DNA of 64,000 nucleotides, from assembly GCF_047345145.1 (NCBI RefSeq), contig NZ_JBLFER010000003.1, positions 124,001-188,000 of the forward strand. Reading direction: 5' to 3'. Shown in pieces: positions 42,827 through 52,198 of the stretch. A program made the position numbers and the translations under genes. The DNA is from Maribacter_C sp047345145 (lineage in GTDB: Bacteria > Bacteroidota > Bacteroidia > Flavobacteriales > Flavobacteriaceae). Every line of letters starts with the position of its first letter. Position 1 is the stretch's first letter. The notes under the pieces were generated by a model that was given only the letters and a program-made list of their open reading frames with translations, ran no database searches and was not told where the DNA came from.

Positions 42827-43387
42827 TCATTCCCATCCAAGCATCATATACTTAATTTTTGCCTCATCAGGAATTTGCACTGCTTCAATATTTACACTTG
42901 ACACGTAGCGTAAACTTGAAGGAAGTTCTTCTTTATCAATAGTGAAATAGAGATCACTGTTCTTAATAAGAACGACTACATTTTTGGTTGAGGTTACTAT
43001 TTTGCTGATCTCATATTTGTCTTTGATGTCTTTGAAAGTACTATGGAGTCCAATGCCCATTTCAGTTTTGAAACGTGGATCTTGAATCCGGACATTCTCA
43101 ATAGTTGGTATACTATCAGAACTTGGGGTTAAGGTTAAGAGATGTTTGCCGCCTTTTTCGTAAACATCAATTTTTTTAGCTCCAAAGCCAACTAGAAGCC
43201 TTGCTGTATCTTTTACAATAGAATCTTGTTCATAAATAATCTCCAAATCACGAGCAAGACTAGACTTGTCAAGTTTGCCAATACTAGCTTTTGTAATCAA
43301 AAAATTAGTGTTTTTTGGAGGCTGTTCACAATTAACCATTAAGAAAAGGCTCAAAAGTAGTATTGTGACTATTGCTATTTTCTTCAT
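42827..43387 (-). CDS. lipoprotein, DUF1131-like
   Basis: A 186-residue lipoprotein (signal ending LFLMVNC, Cys20). The mature part, with ITKASIGKLDKSS, RFKTEMGIGLHSTFKDIKDK and a C-terminal VQIPDEAKIKYMMLGWE, resembles the DUF1131 group (YfeY-like outer-membrane lipoproteins). The similarity is judged by eye and is tentative. Five bases downstream of the HerA-like gene, same strand. Confidence 0.65.
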   Translation of the reverse strand: MKKIAIVTILLLSLFLMVNCEQPPKNTNFLITKASIGKLDKSSLARDLEIIYEQDSIVKDTARLLVGFGAKKIDVYEKGGKHLLTLTPSSDSIPTIENVRIQDPRFKTEMGIGLHSTFKDIKDKYEISKIVTSTKNVVVLIKNSDLYFTIDKEELPSSLRYVSSVNIEAVQIPDEAKIKYMMLGWE

Positions 43388-43391
43388 AAAA

Positions 43392-44894
43392 CTATCGTAA
43401 TACCTTTTTTAGTACCCCAAGTACACCTCGTATGAAGGTTGCACTGGTCAATACTTTTATTACCGGGTTTTGACGTGTACTTCTCCTTCTTGAAGATTTA
43501 GATTTTGGTTTCGCCTTTTCTTTTGCAGCCGCCTTCTCAGCTTTCTCAATTTTTTCATTAAGAATTTCATATGCACTTTCACGGTCTATTACCTCTCCAT
43601 ACTTTTTGACCAGTTTAGAGTTCTTTATAGCAGTTTTCAATTCGCTATCTGTAAGCACATCCATACGACTCATTGGTGCTCTTAATAAAGTGGCCGCTAG
43701 AGGAGTTGGTCTTCCTTTTTCGTCTAAAGCTGAAATTAGAGCTTCGCCAATTCCAAGCGAGGTTAGCACTTCTTTGGTATTATAATAGGAGGATTCTGGG
43801 TAGTTTTCTGCCGTAAGCTTTATCGCTTTTCTATCTCTGGCCGTAAACGCCCGCAGCGCGTGCTGCACTTTTAAACCTAATTGCGCCAAAACCTCATTGG
43901 GCACATCTGTAGGGTTTTGTGTAACAAAATACAATCCAATACCTTTAGATCGAATCAATTTTACTATACCTTCAATTTGATCTAACAGAGCTTTTGATGC
44001 TTCCTTGAAAATGAGGTGCGCTTCGTCAATGAAAAGAACTAATTCTGGGGAATCACTATCACCTTGCTCTGGAAAAGTAGAATAAATCTCTGCCAACAAA
44101 CTCAACATAAAAGTAGAAAATAGTTTAGGCCTATCTTGAATATCCGTCAGTCGGATGATATTTATATATCCTTTTCCATTTTTATCGATGCGGGTTAAAT
44201 CATCTACTTCAAAAGATTTTTCTCCGAAGAACAAATCTGCACCTTGCTGTTCTAACTCAATTATTTTTCTAAGAATGGTTCCGGTGGAACTGGTAGATAT
44301 TCTACCATAGTCTTTGGCGAATTCCTTTTTGCCTTCTCCTGTTGCATATTGTAAGACTTTTTTGAAATCCTTTAGATCTAGTAATGGCAACTTGTTGTCG
44401 TCGCAATATTTGAAGACCACAGCAACGATGCCTTCTTGTGTTACTGTCAAATCTAGAATACGGGATAGGAGAGTTGGTCCAAACTCTGAAACGGTCGCTC
44501 TTAATTTAACACCATCTTGTTCAGATAGGGATAAAATTTCCACCGGAAAACCTTTGGCTTCAAAAGGAAGTCCGATTTTCTCGTGGCGTTCATCTATTTT
44601 AGGATGACCAGGACTCGGTTGTGCGATTCCACTTAAATCGCCTTTTAAGTCCATCAATAAAACGGGAATACCTTTTTCAGACAAGTTTTCTGCGAGAACC
44701 TGCAGTGTTTTTGTTTTTCCGGTACCAGTAGCGCCGGCGATAAGTCCGTGGCGGTTTAAGGTTTTTAAAGGGATTTTTACATAAGCATCTTTGACTGCTT
44801 CTCCGTCAAGCATTGCAGCGCCCATGGTTATAAAATCGCCTTTGGTGGTATATCCTTTCTCAATATGTGAAAAGAATTCGTCTCTGGTACTCAT
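43392..44894 (-). CDS. HerA-like DUF853 P-loop ATPase
   Basis: A 500-residue FtsK/HerA-superfamily ATPase of the DUF853 (YjgR) kind. Walker A is GLIAGATGTGKTKTLQVL (about residues 50-67), Walker B ELVLFIDEAHLIF (about 285-297), and a sensor segment YFVTQNPTDVPNEVLAQLG follows. A lysine-rich linker (residues ~445-475) precedes a basic C-terminus. No NurA or SIR2 partner is adjacent, so I do not call it a defence gene. Probable operon with the downstream DUF1131-like gene. Confidence 0.88.
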   Translation of the reverse strand: MSTRDEFFSHIEKGYTTKGDFITMGAAMLDGEAVKDAYVKIPLKTLNRHGLIAGATGTGKTKTLQVLAENLSEKGIPVLLMDLKGDLSGIAQPSPGHPKIDERHEKIGLPFEAKGFPVEILSLSEQDGVKLRATVSEFGPTLLSRILDLTVTQEGIVAVVFKYCDDNKLPLLDLKDFKKVLQYATGEGKKEFAKDYGRISTSSTGTILRKIIELEQQGADLFFGEKSFEVDDLTRIDKNGKGYINIIRLTDIQDRPKLFSTFMLSLLAEIYSTFPEQGDSDSPELVLFIDEAHLIFKEASKALLDQIEGIVKLIRSKGIGLYFVTQNPTDVPNEVLAQLGLKVQHALRAFTARDRKAIKLTAENYPESSYYNTKEVLTSLGIGEALISALDEKGRPTPLAATLLRAPMSRMDVLTDSELKTAIKNSKLVKKYGEVIDRESAYEILNEKIEKAEKAAAKEKAKPKSKSSRRRSTRQNPVIKVLTSATFIRGVLGVLKKVLR

Positions 44895-45008
44895 TTGGTT
44901 TTATTTGCCATAAAAATAAAGGATTTTTACGGTTTAAAAAGAGTATTGAAAGAAGTTTGTAATAATCTCTTAAGAGGGAATTATTTTTTTGCTTTTTGGT
45001 ATTTCTTA

Positions 45009-45041
45009 TTTGGGATATGCTGCTTTAGCGACCTATCTTTG
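45009..45041 (+). promoter_or_regulatory. putative queE promoter
   Basis: TTTG (45009-45012), a 21-base spacer and TATCTTTG (45034-45041), a full match to the -7 consensus TAnnTTTG. Transcription would begin near 45047, which excludes upstream starts for queE. Confidence 0.7.
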
Positions 45042-45087
45042 TCAAATGGTTAAAGATGAGGTTTTATGGCTAGTGGATAAAGGAGTA

Positions 45088-45678
45088 ATGCTGCCCTTGA
45101 TGGAAGAATTTTATACCATTCAAGGGGAGGGTTTTCATAAGGGAACTGCTGCCTATTTTATTCGTGTCGGAGGTTGTGATGTAGGTTGCCATTGGTGCGA
45201 TGTTAAGGAAAGCTGGAATGCAGAATTGCATCCACCAACTGGCATAGAACAAATTGTAAATAATGCCGCCAAATATTCTGATACAATAGTTGTAACAGGA
45301 GGGGAGCCTCTTACTTGGAATATGCAGCCTTTGACTGAAGCATTGAAAGCCAAAAACCTTCAAACACATATTGAAACTTCTGGAGCTTATGAGTTGACAG
45401 GAATTTGGGATTGGATCTGTCTTTCTCCCAAAAAAAACAAGCTTCCTTTTGGTAAGATCTATGAAGAAGCCCATGAATTGAAAGTTATCGTTTATAACAA
45501 GCACGATCTTATTTTTGCAGAGGAACAGGCGGCAAAAACCAATAAAGACTGTATTTTATATTTACAACCTGAATGGAGCGTAAGTGAAAAAGTAACGCCT
45601 TTAATTGTCGATTACGTTATGAAAAATCCAAAATGGAAAGTTTCTTTACAGACGCATAAATATTTGAATATTCCTTAA
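45088..45678 (+). CDS. queE: 7-carboxy-7-deazaguanine synthase
   Basis: Radical-SAM enzyme making 7-carboxy-7-deazaguanine for queuosine. I place the start at the ATG at 45088 (196 residues): it has AAAGGAG eight bases upstream, gives the family N-terminus MLPLMEEFYTIQGEGFHKG, and lies downstream of the promoter. Upstream in-frame starts fall on or before the expected transcription start. The cluster C30-x3-C34-x2-C37 (GGCDVGCHWCD) is the QueE variant of the radical-SAM motif; VVTGGEPLTW follows. Other queuosine genes are not adjacent. Confidence 0.93.
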   Translation: MLPLMEEFYTIQGEGFHKGTAAYFIRVGGCDVGCHWCDVKESWNAELHPPTGIEQIVNNAAKYSDTIVVTGGEPLTWNMQPLTEALKAKNLQTHIETSGAYELTGIWDWICLSPKKNKLPFGKIYEEAHELKVIVYNKHDLIFAEEQAAKTNKDCILYLQPEWSVSEKVTPLIVDYVMKNPKWKVSLQTHKYLNIP

Positions 45679-45688
45679 GTTTTGAACT

Positions 45689-46081
45689 TTAATCGTGTTT
45701 AAGCATAGTTTCGATTTTTCTCCAATTGTCTTTTTGCATCGATTTTAAAAAAGCATACATGATGCCATTCATGAGGCGAGAGAGAAAATTTCTCTTTTCG
45801 AGTTTTCGCATGATTTCTGTAATCAACCATTCTTCTTGAAAACCCGTCCAAATTCCAGCAACGGTTAACAAGTTTGTATGTAAAACAGGAAAAACCTCCT
45901 CTTTGTCAATTTGTTTTATTTGTTCTAGGGAATAAGGACTCGCCTTGATTTTTTGCGAAATATATTTGAAATCGTAGTCTTGTAGCTCATTATCAATATA
46001 GAGGTCTGAGAGGGCAATCCAAATTGGTCGTCGTTCTTCAATATTGATCTTAGTTTTCACTTTGGGTTTACCTACCTCCAT
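45689..46081 (-). CDS. hypothetical protein, DUF7079-like
   Basis: A 130-residue soluble protein. ERRPIWIALSDLYIDNELQD and SPYSLEQIKQIDKEEVFPVL resemble a widespread small family (I believe DUF7079) with unknown function. The start lies 14 bases inside the end of the metzincin lipoprotein gene, same strand, so they are probably co-translated. Convergent with queE, ten bases apart. Confidence 0.7.
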   Translation of the reverse strand: MEVGKPKVKTKINIEERRPIWIALSDLYIDNELQDYDFKYISQKIKASPYSLEQIKQIDKEEVFPVLHTNLLTVAGIWTGFQEEWLITEIMRKLEKRNFLSRLMNGIMYAFLKSMQKDNWRKIETMLKHD

Positions 46082-46946
46082 TAGACTGCAGATCTAGAAT
46101 ACACTCTGCATCAAGAGGAACGGAATTCGAAAAACCTTTAGATGTATTGGTTTCCAACATTTTTAATACACTTTCAGCACTTAATGAACAACTTGCTTTG
46201 ATTTCATTGTTATTCGCTGAGAGATTAGCAGATTTTCCTGAAGATCCAAATTGTAGCGCTGTGCGCATTAAGCAGCCACTAACGTTACAGTGGTTTGCTG
46301 AATCTACATCCTCATGATCATTAATCTTTGGAGTTCCTAAATCTACCAAACCAAATAAGTGACCAAATTCATGGTTAATGGTAGCTGTTTCAACATCCGC
46401 ATTTGTTGTTGAATCGCTTTGGTTAGCTATTCTTCTAATAGTTGATTCATAAATTATCATTGACGTATTTCTATATACAGAACCAATAGTAACTCTGCCC
46501 TCTTGGGCATTGTCTGAAGAAGCAGCTGCATCAGTAAAATAGATATAGATACCTAAAGTTTTACCATCATTGTAGACGGTTCTATTCTCTTCTTCAAGAT
46601 CAATAACCTCTTGCAGAGTAAGTGTTTCTTTGTTCGCCGAATCTAGCCCTTTAAAGACCATTTCAATATCTTCCTTGAAAGTATAGGTTCTTAAATAATC
46701 CATAAACGCATCCATTGCTGATTGTGTGGGTCTGAAACCGGCCACAAATGCAATCTCTATCTTAAGTTTATCGAAGTTATCATTTGAAAGTATATCATTG
46801 GCAGACTCACCCGTACGAAGAAGGTTAGCTGTCTTATCAACTTGAACAATAGGCCCTTCGCCAGTATCATCAGAATTTTTACTACAGTTAATAAGAACAC
46901 TCAAACAAATCAGTATTGTCCAAATATTTAAATTCTTCATCTTCAT
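46068..46946 (-). CDS. metzincin-type zinc metalloprotease lipoprotein
   Basis: A 292-residue lipoprotein (signal ending SVLINC) with the zinc site INHEFGHLFGLVDLGTP, that is HExxHxxGxxD as in metzincins. A downstream Met (NCNVSGCLMRTAL) could supply the Met-turn. Four cysteines in the C-terminal half may form disulfides. Two start codons, 46946 and 46940, are in frame; either gives the same lipoprotein. Probably a surface or periplasmic protease; substrate unknown. Confidence 0.85.
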   Translation of the reverse strand: MKMKNLNIWTILICLSVLINCSKNSDDTGEGPIVQVDKTANLLRTGESANDILSNDNFDKLKIEIAFVAGFRPTQSAMDAFMDYLRTYTFKEDIEMVFKGLDSANKETLTLQEVIDLEEENRTVYNDGKTLGIYIYFTDAAASSDNAQEGRVTIGSVYRNTSMIIYESTIRRIANQSDSTTNADVETATINHEFGHLFGLVDLGTPKINDHEDVDSANHCNVSGCLMRTALQFGSSGKSANLSANNNEIKASCSLSAESVLKMLETNTSKGFSNSVPLDAECILDLQSNGGR

Positions 46947-46984
46947 AGCTTTTGTCTAAAATAACGCAAAAATTACACCATCTA

Positions 46985-47692
46985 TTATTTAGAGGCAATT
47001 AATCTGGCTAAATAGTCGTAATGTTCGCCCAAGCTTACTATTTCACAATTAAAGCCGTTGCTTAGAGCGGCACTGTGTAATGTATTCTGATCAAGGTACA
47101 ACCATGAAAAAGGCTTGCCTTTTAAACCTTTGTAGCTCAGGGTGAAGCTTACTTCGCCATAATATTTTGCGCTTTCCGGAAGCCATCTACCGCCATCTTC
47201 GTCTTCATCAAATAGATAGATAATGTCACTAGAATCTAATAGAATTTGTCCGTTAGGTCTAAGTAGTTTTTTTAAATGTGTGAAGAATTTACTGAGGTTT
47301 TTCAGCTCCCCAGCTAACCCAATTCCATTCATAAGCATGAGAAGCGTGTCAAATTGTTCTCCTTCAAAATCTAAGATATCAGCATGCACACAATTTTTTA
47401 TTCCGCGAAGTTTACATGTTTTAAGGGCTCCCTTTGATGAATCTAGTGCAGTTACATCCATGCCCTTTTTTTGGAGGTATAAACTGTGACTTCCTGCGCC
47501 AGAACCAATATCAAGAACTTTTCCGTTACAAATGTTTAAAGCCTTTTGCTCTAAAATAGGCATTGCCTTAAAATCTCTAAAAAGATAGGGTAGAGGAATT
47601 ACATCTTCTTCAGCGATTGAAGAAAAGGTAATCAGATCTTCTGTATACCTACCCTGCTGATAATCGAAAACTGCATCCCCAAAAACATCCAT
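46985..47692 (-). CDS. class I SAM-dependent methyltransferase
   Basis: A 235-residue methyltransferase. KVLDIGSGAGSHSLYLQKKG is motif I (SAM-binding), VTALDSSKGALKTC carries the acidic residue binding the ribose, and DTLLMLMNGIGLAG is motif IV. The acceptor is unknown. Divergent from the DUF2059 gene and 38 bases upstream of the metzincin gene on the same strand. Confidence 0.9.
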   Translation of the reverse strand: MDVFGDAVFDYQQGRYTEDLITFSSIAEEDVIPLPYLFRDFKAMPILEQKALNICNGKVLDIGSGAGSHSLYLQKKGMDVTALDSSKGALKTCKLRGIKNCVHADILDFEGEQFDTLLMLMNGIGLAGELKNLSKFFTHLKKLLRPNGQILLDSSDIIYLFDEDEDGGRWLPESAKYYGEVSFTLSYKGLKGKPFSWLYLDQNTLHSAALSNGFNCEIVSLGEHYDYLARLIASK

Positions 47693-47749
47693 GGTAATAT
47701 TATTTGTAATTTGTGCAAAAGTGGCAATTTTTGCCTGAATTCATATCCC

Positions 47750-48268
47750 ATGAAAACAATTAAATTATCTCTCATTTTATTTCTATTTATTTCTATGGAT
47801 GTGAGCGCTCAAGAAACTGATTTTTCTTTCGAAGTGTCTACTTATCTAGAAAGTAATGGGACCTTAAATCAATATGAATATGCTTACGATGAACTTTTGA
47901 AGATGTTGAGTACCCAATACCCGAAATCAGAGCGCACATCGCGAGGTTGGGAATATCTGGAAAACAACAAGGAAAAGGCTATTTCTGATATTCTAAAAGA
48001 ACTTGTTCCTATTTATCAGCAAAATTTTGAACGATCAGAAATCAAGAAGATGAATACTTTTTATAATAGTCCGGCAGGACTGCAGCTTACTGCTGATAGG
48101 TCTAAAATGACATCTGCACAAAAGGAAGAACTAAACGCATTTTATAATTCAGACTTAGGTAAAAAAATTATTGAAAAGCAACCTGTTTTAACCAAGGCTA
48201 TTTCCGCGGCTTCAGAAAGTTGGAGTCGAGATTTATACGAAACTGCTTTAAGTCTTTTGAAAGAGTAG
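47750..48268 (+). CDS. exported DUF2059 protein
   Basis: A 172-residue secreted protein (signal peptide ending MDVSAQ). The C-terminal half is helical with KMNTFYNSPAGLQLTADRSK and FYNSDLGKKIIEKQPVL, the DUF2059 pattern (paired FYxSPxGxxL-like motifs). I start at the ATG at 47750; an upstream in-frame extension to 47711 would spoil the signal peptide. Three bases before the YkgJ gene. Confidence 0.85.
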   Translation: MKTIKLSLILFLFISMDVSAQETDFSFEVSTYLESNGTLNQYEYAYDELLKMLSTQYPKSERTSRGWEYLENNKEKAISDILKELVPIYQQNFERSEIKKMNTFYNSPAGLQLTADRSKMTSAQKEELNAFYNSDLGKKIIEKQPVLTKAISAASESWSRDLYETALSLLKE

Positions 48269-48271
48269 CGG

Positions 48272-48769
48272 ATGACTGAAATATTAAGAAATCTTCCTGG
48301 AAAGGCAAAAGAAAAGCATACAGAAAACAAAAAGTATTTTGCTAAGCTACGCAACAAACCACCAAAAAAAATAGACTATATCATGCAAGAATTGCATGAA
48401 GAAGAGTTTGAAAGAACCGATTGTTTACATTGTGCAAATTGTTGCAAAACTACGGGACCCCTATTTACAAATGCTGATGTACAACGAATTGCTAAACATC
48501 TGCGACAAAAGCCACAGCAGTTCATAGCTCAATATTTACGAGTTGATGAAGACAATGATTATGTGCTTCAACAAGTACCATGTTCATTTTTAGGATCAGA
48601 TAATTACTGCTCAATTTATGAAGTGAGACCCAAAGCCTGTCGTGAGTTTCCGCATACAAATCGAAAGAAGTTTCAGCAAATCAGCCATCTAACCCTTAAG
48701 AATGTTACGATTTGTCCGGCTGCTTTTAATATTGTGGAAGAAATGAAGAAAAGAATACCCTTGAAATAA
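48272..48769 (+). CDS. YkgJ family cysteine cluster protein
   Basis: A 165-residue protein with the YkgJ/Fe-S or zinc cluster: CLHCANCCKTTGPLFT, then CSFLGSDNYCSIYEVRPKAC and REFPH, and a late Cys in TICPAAFN. Role unclear; such proteins may carry an Fe-S cluster or be zinc/iron ligases. Three bases after the DUF2059 gene, so they are probably co-translated. Confidence 0.9.
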   Translation: MTEILRNLPGKAKEKHTENKKYFAKLRNKPPKKIDYIMQELHEEEFERTDCLHCANCCKTTGPLFTNADVQRIAKHLRQKPQQFIAQYLRVDEDNDYVLQQVPCSFLGSDNYCSIYEVRPKACREFPHTNRKKFQQISHLTLKNVTICPAAFNIVEEMKKRIPLK

Positions 48770-48823
48770 TAGCACTTTTACAATGCTAAACCAAAAACCT
48801 AAATTTCTTATATTTATAATCCT

Positions 48824-49666
48824 ATGGAAGAAATAATCAATTATTTTGAAACGATCCCCTCATTGCATAGATCTATCATTTTAGTGGGAGGAATTACTTT
48901 TTTTTGGCTGCTCGAAGGTATTTTACCTCTAGTAAGTTTTAAATACAAAAAATGGAAGCACGCATTACCTAATTTCATTTTAACCGGAACTACTATTCTA
49001 GTGAACTTGCCACTCGCTTTTGTTTTATTGAAAACGGCAGATTGGACTGCAGCTAATAATTTCGGAATTATAAATTGGTTGCCAGAAATGCCCTTATGGG
49101 CTTATGTAATAATTGGATTATTATTATTGGACTTTATTGGAGCTTATCTCGCTCATTTTACCGAGCATAAGGTAAAACCTCTTTGGATGATACATTTAGT
49201 TCACCATACAGATCACAATGTAGATACCACTACAGCCAATCGTCATCATCCTCTAGAAAGTATGATTCGCTACACGTTTACACTTGTTGGGGTCTTTTTG
49301 GTAGGCGCGCCTATGGGGGTTGTGATGTTATATCAATCTTTATCCTTAGTGCTTTCTCAATTCAATCACGCGAATATTAAATTACCGAGAAAGCTCGATA
49401 AAGCGCTAAGTTATGTGATTGTATCACCAGACATGCATAAGGTACATCATCACTATAAATTGCCGTATACTGATTCTAACTACGGTAATATTTTTTCCAT
49501 TTGGGATCGATTATGTGGTACCTATCTGGAGTATGATCGTGACGATATTGTTTATGGAGTTGACACCTTTTTTAATGAAGAAGAGAATAGCAAAATAGGT
49601 GTTTTATTGAAACAACCATTTCATAAGTATCGCAAACCAACAGGTTATGAAGAGGCTGCTAATTAA
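48824..49666 (+). CDS. sterol desaturase / fatty-acid hydroxylase family membrane enzyme
   Basis: A 280-residue di-iron membrane oxygenase with about four membrane spans. The histidine boxes are clear: HFTEH, HLVHHTDHN, NRHHPLE and HKVHHHYKLPYTDSNYG. The substrate could be carotenoids, hopanoids or lipids and cannot be fixed. Its end overlaps the convergent NamZ gene by four bases. Confidence 0.92.
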   Translation: MEEIINYFETIPSLHRSIILVGGITFFWLLEGILPLVSFKYKKWKHALPNFILTGTTILVNLPLAFVLLKTADWTAANNFGIINWLPEMPLWAYVIIGLLLLDFIGAYLAHFTEHKVKPLWMIHLVHHTDHNVDTTTANRHHPLESMIRYTFTLVGVFLVGAPMGVVMLYQSLSLVLSQFNHANIKLPRKLDKALSYVIVSPDMHKVHHHYKLPYTDSNYGNIFSIWDRLCGTYLEYDRDDIVYGVDTFFNEEENSKIGVLLKQPFHKYRKPTGYEEAAN

Positions 49667-50901
49667 TTATAGATAAGATACTTTTCACGAACCTTTTTAA
49701 ATTTTTCTAAATCTTTTTGCCAAGAAGCTTTTATTTCTTTTTCTGTCATGTCTGCCTCAATTTGTTGTTGTAATTTTTCGGTGCCTGCGTGTTTCGTAAA
49801 TCCACTGGTGTTAAAGAATTTTGATTTATCAATAGAATTTTGATATCCATCAATAAGCCATTGCAAAGAAACTTGATTCATTTTCGGAATTTTCCCTAAG
49901 TCTTTCCCGTAACATAATTTCCCATTTTCCTTTGGACTTTTTGATCCGAAATTTGGTTTTGGGGTATAGGAAAAATTGTATTGCGTACTATCTAAAAAAG
50001 AAGCTCCATAACGTTGAAATTGAAATTCTGTTCCACGGCCAGCATTCGCGTTTGTGCCTTCAAAAAGGCCAAGACTCGGGTACAGATTGATTGCCTGATC
50101 GTTTGGTAAGTTAGGTGAAGGCCGAATCGGTAGATAGTATGAGGTAGTATGCATCCAGTTTTGAAGTGGAATGACGATGAGGTTTGTTTTTAAGTCATTA
50201 GTCAGTAAGCCTTCTTCGTTGATCATCTTGGCATATTCACCAATGGTCATTCCGTAAACCAAAGGTATTTCTGTCATTCCTAAGAAACCAGTATGTTCAG
50301 CCTCCATGGTAGGCCCATCAATATAATGTGCGTTAGGGTTGGGACGATCTAGAACAATAACAGGAATGTTGCTTTCTGCGCAAGCTTCCATAACCAACTG
50401 GAGGGTAGCGATATAAGTATAAAAACGAACTCCTACATCTTGAATGTCAAAAACAATGACATCTAACCCCTGTAGCTGTTCAGAAGAGGGTTTTCTGCTT
50501 TTTCCATGAAGAGAAATTAAGGGTAGCCCGGTTTTAATATCGATCTCATCTTTTACTTTTTCTCCTGCATCCGCTCGACCTCGGAACCCATGTTCGGGAG
50601 CAAATACTTTTATAATGTTCACATCTAGAGCAAGCAGAGAGTCAACAAGATGAGTATAGTGATGACCTTTGAAAATTACACTAGTTTGATTAGCTACAAT
50701 ACCCACAGACTTATTTTTTAGCATCGGGAGATATTTTTCCGTTTGATTCGCACCTGTGCGAATCGGTTTTAGAACTACCGATTTTTCTTTGACTTCTGCT
50801 ATATCGCTATTTATCTTTTCCGATTTTTGAGGGCTTCCACAAGTTGATAAGATTAAAAACCAAATGAAAACAGTACTTTTATATCCGGAAAAAAACGCCA
50901 T
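49663..50901 (-). CDS. exo-beta-N-acetylmuramidase NamZ-like (DUF1343) lipoprotein
   Basis: A 412-residue lipoprotein (signal ending LILSTC, Cys21) of the DUF1343 family, now known as GH171 exo-N-acetylmuramidase in B. subtilis NamZ. Conserved segments: VGIVANQTSVIFKGHHYTHL, VFAPEHGFRGRADAGEKV, VFDIQDVGVRFYTYI, VLDRPNPN and EGTNANAGRGTEFQFQRYGA. Likely to remove MurNAc from peptidoglycan fragments during cell-wall recycling. Its start codon is three bases from the divergent permease start. Confidence 0.9.
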   Translation of the reverse strand: MAFFSGYKSTVFIWFLILSTCGSPQKSEKINSDIAEVKEKSVVLKPIRTGANQTEKYLPMLKNKSVGIVANQTSVIFKGHHYTHLVDSLLALDVNIIKVFAPEHGFRGRADAGEKVKDEIDIKTGLPLISLHGKSRKPSSEQLQGLDVIVFDIQDVGVRFYTYIATLQLVMEACAESNIPVIVLDRPNPNAHYIDGPTMEAEHTGFLGMTEIPLVYGMTIGEYAKMINEEGLLTNDLKTNLIVIPLQNWMHTTSYYLPIRPSPNLPNDQAINLYPSLGLFEGTNANAGRGTEFQFQRYGASFLDSTQYNFSYTPKPNFGSKSPKENGKLCYGKDLGKIPKMNQVSLQWLIDGYQNSIDKSKFFNTSGFTKHAGTEKLQQQIEADMTEKEIKASWQKDLEKFKKVREKYLIYN

Positions 50902-50904
50902 AGA

Positions 50905-52143
50905 TTGAATTTTGAATACTTTATCGCCAAGCGACTAATTCGTGGTGGTGCTGATAAAATTAGCATTTCCGCGCCAATAATAAAAATAGCGATTTCGGCG
51001 ATTGCTTTAGGTATTATCATGATGCTGATAGCCATTGCTACAGGTGACGGTTTAAAAGTTAAGATTCGCGAAAAAGTCACTGCTTTTAACGGGCATATCC
51101 AAATTTACAATTTCGACAATAACAATTCTGATGTTTCGGTTGTTCCTGTTTCTTTAGAACAAGATTTCTATCCAAAATTTACCGATGTTGAAGGTATATC
51201 TCATGTGCAGGCTGTTGCTAGTAAAGGTGGTGTGATTCGTACTGAAACTACTTTTGAGGGCATTATTGCCAAGGGTGTTGGTAAAGATTATAATTGGAAT
51301 GTTTTAGAAGAGTACTTGGTTGAAGGTGAGTTGCCACAATATAATGGAGACTTAAATGGAGATGTACTGATGTCTCGAATAATGGCAAATCGACTACAGT
51401 TAAAAACAGGTGATACCTTCTTTTCTGTTTTTTTTAAAGATGCTGCTGACAAACTGCCTAACCAAAGAAAATTTAATATCACTGGTATTTACGATAGCGG
51501 TTTTGAAGAAATTGATGGAGTCTTGGTTTTCGTTGATATCCGACATATTCAGCGTATGAATAAGTGGGAGACTAATCAAGTCGGTAATTTTGAAGTTTTT
51601 TTAGATGATTTTGACGCTATTGATGCGAAGACCAATGAGATATACGGGAATACACTTTCTACCTTAGATACCAGAAATATAAAATATAAATACGGACCGA
51701 TTTTCGAATGGATAAGTCTCTTCGATTTTAATGTGGCTCTAATAATTGGTATCATGATTATAGTTGCAGGCATTAACATGATTACGGCCTTGTTAGTCCT
51801 AATTCTAGAGCGAACACAAATGATTGGAATTTTGAAGGCGTTGGGCTCTGCAAATTGGAGTATTAGAAAAGTATTTTTGTATAACGCAACTTATCTCATT
51901 GGCATTGGGCTTCTTTGGGGAAATTTTATTGGTCTTGGAATTATCTGGTTGCAGAATACGTACAAACTCTTTAGATTTCCTAACCCGAAAGAATATCATG
52001 TTGAATTCATACCTGTGCACATTGATTTTTTTACAGTTTTGATCTTGAATATTGGTGTTTTAGTACTTTGTCTGTTGATGCTATTGCTGCCCTCTTATAT
52101 CATTACAAAAATTACTCCCGTTAAAGCAATTAAGTTTGAGTAA
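50905..52143 (+). CDS. FtsX-like ABC transporter permease (LolE/LolC type)
   Basis: A 412-residue permease with one N-terminal and three C-terminal membrane helices around a large periplasmic domain (MacB/LolE layout). KISISAPIIKIAISAIALGI is the first helix, and FNVALIIGIMIIVAGINMIT and GILKALGSANWSIRKVFL lie in the FtsX domain. Probably sorts lipoproteins to the outer membrane with an ATPase coded elsewhere. The start is TTG (MNFEYFIAKRLIRGG), matching the family N-terminus; no ATG alternative is present. The start is three bases from the divergent NamZ start. Confidence 0.88.
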   Translation: MNFEYFIAKRLIRGGADKISISAPIIKIAISAIALGIIMMLIAIATGDGLKVKIREKVTAFNGHIQIYNFDNNNSDVSVVPVSLEQDFYPKFTDVEGISHVQAVASKGGVIRTETTFEGIIAKGVGKDYNWNVLEEYLVEGELPQYNGDLNGDVLMSRIMANRLQLKTGDTFFSVFFKDAADKLPNQRKFNITGIYDSGFEEIDGVLVFVDIRHIQRMNKWETNQVGNFEVFLDDFDAIDAKTNEIYGNTLSTLDTRNIKYKYGPIFEWISLFDFNVALIIGIMIIVAGINMITALLVLILERTQMIGILKALGSANWSIRKVFLYNATYLIGIGLLWGNFIGLGIIWLQNTYKLFRFPNPKEYHVEFIPVHIDFFTVLILNIGVLVLCLLMLLLPSYIITKITPVKAIKFE

Positions 52144-52198
52144 AACTTACATCGCAAATTGAAATTCGTCCATTTCAAATCCATAACTTTGTAAGTAT

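Noticed and set aside
43392..44894. HerA-like ATPase as part of an antiphage defence system
   Set aside because: Its features are those of the DUF853/YjgR group and neither neighbour is a nuclease, SIR2 or DUF4297 protein; the flanking genes are a lipoprotein and queE.
44989..45087. N-terminal extension of queE by 33 residues
   Set aside because: The extension covers the promoter TTTG-N21-TATCTTTG; the ATG at 45088 has a good ribosome-binding site and matches the family N-terminus.
47703..47733. GGCAATTTTTGCC palindrome between the methyltransferase and DUF2059 genes as an operator
   Set aside because: Short and A/T-centred, overlaps a weak promoter-like stretch and has no second copy; not strong enough to list as a site.
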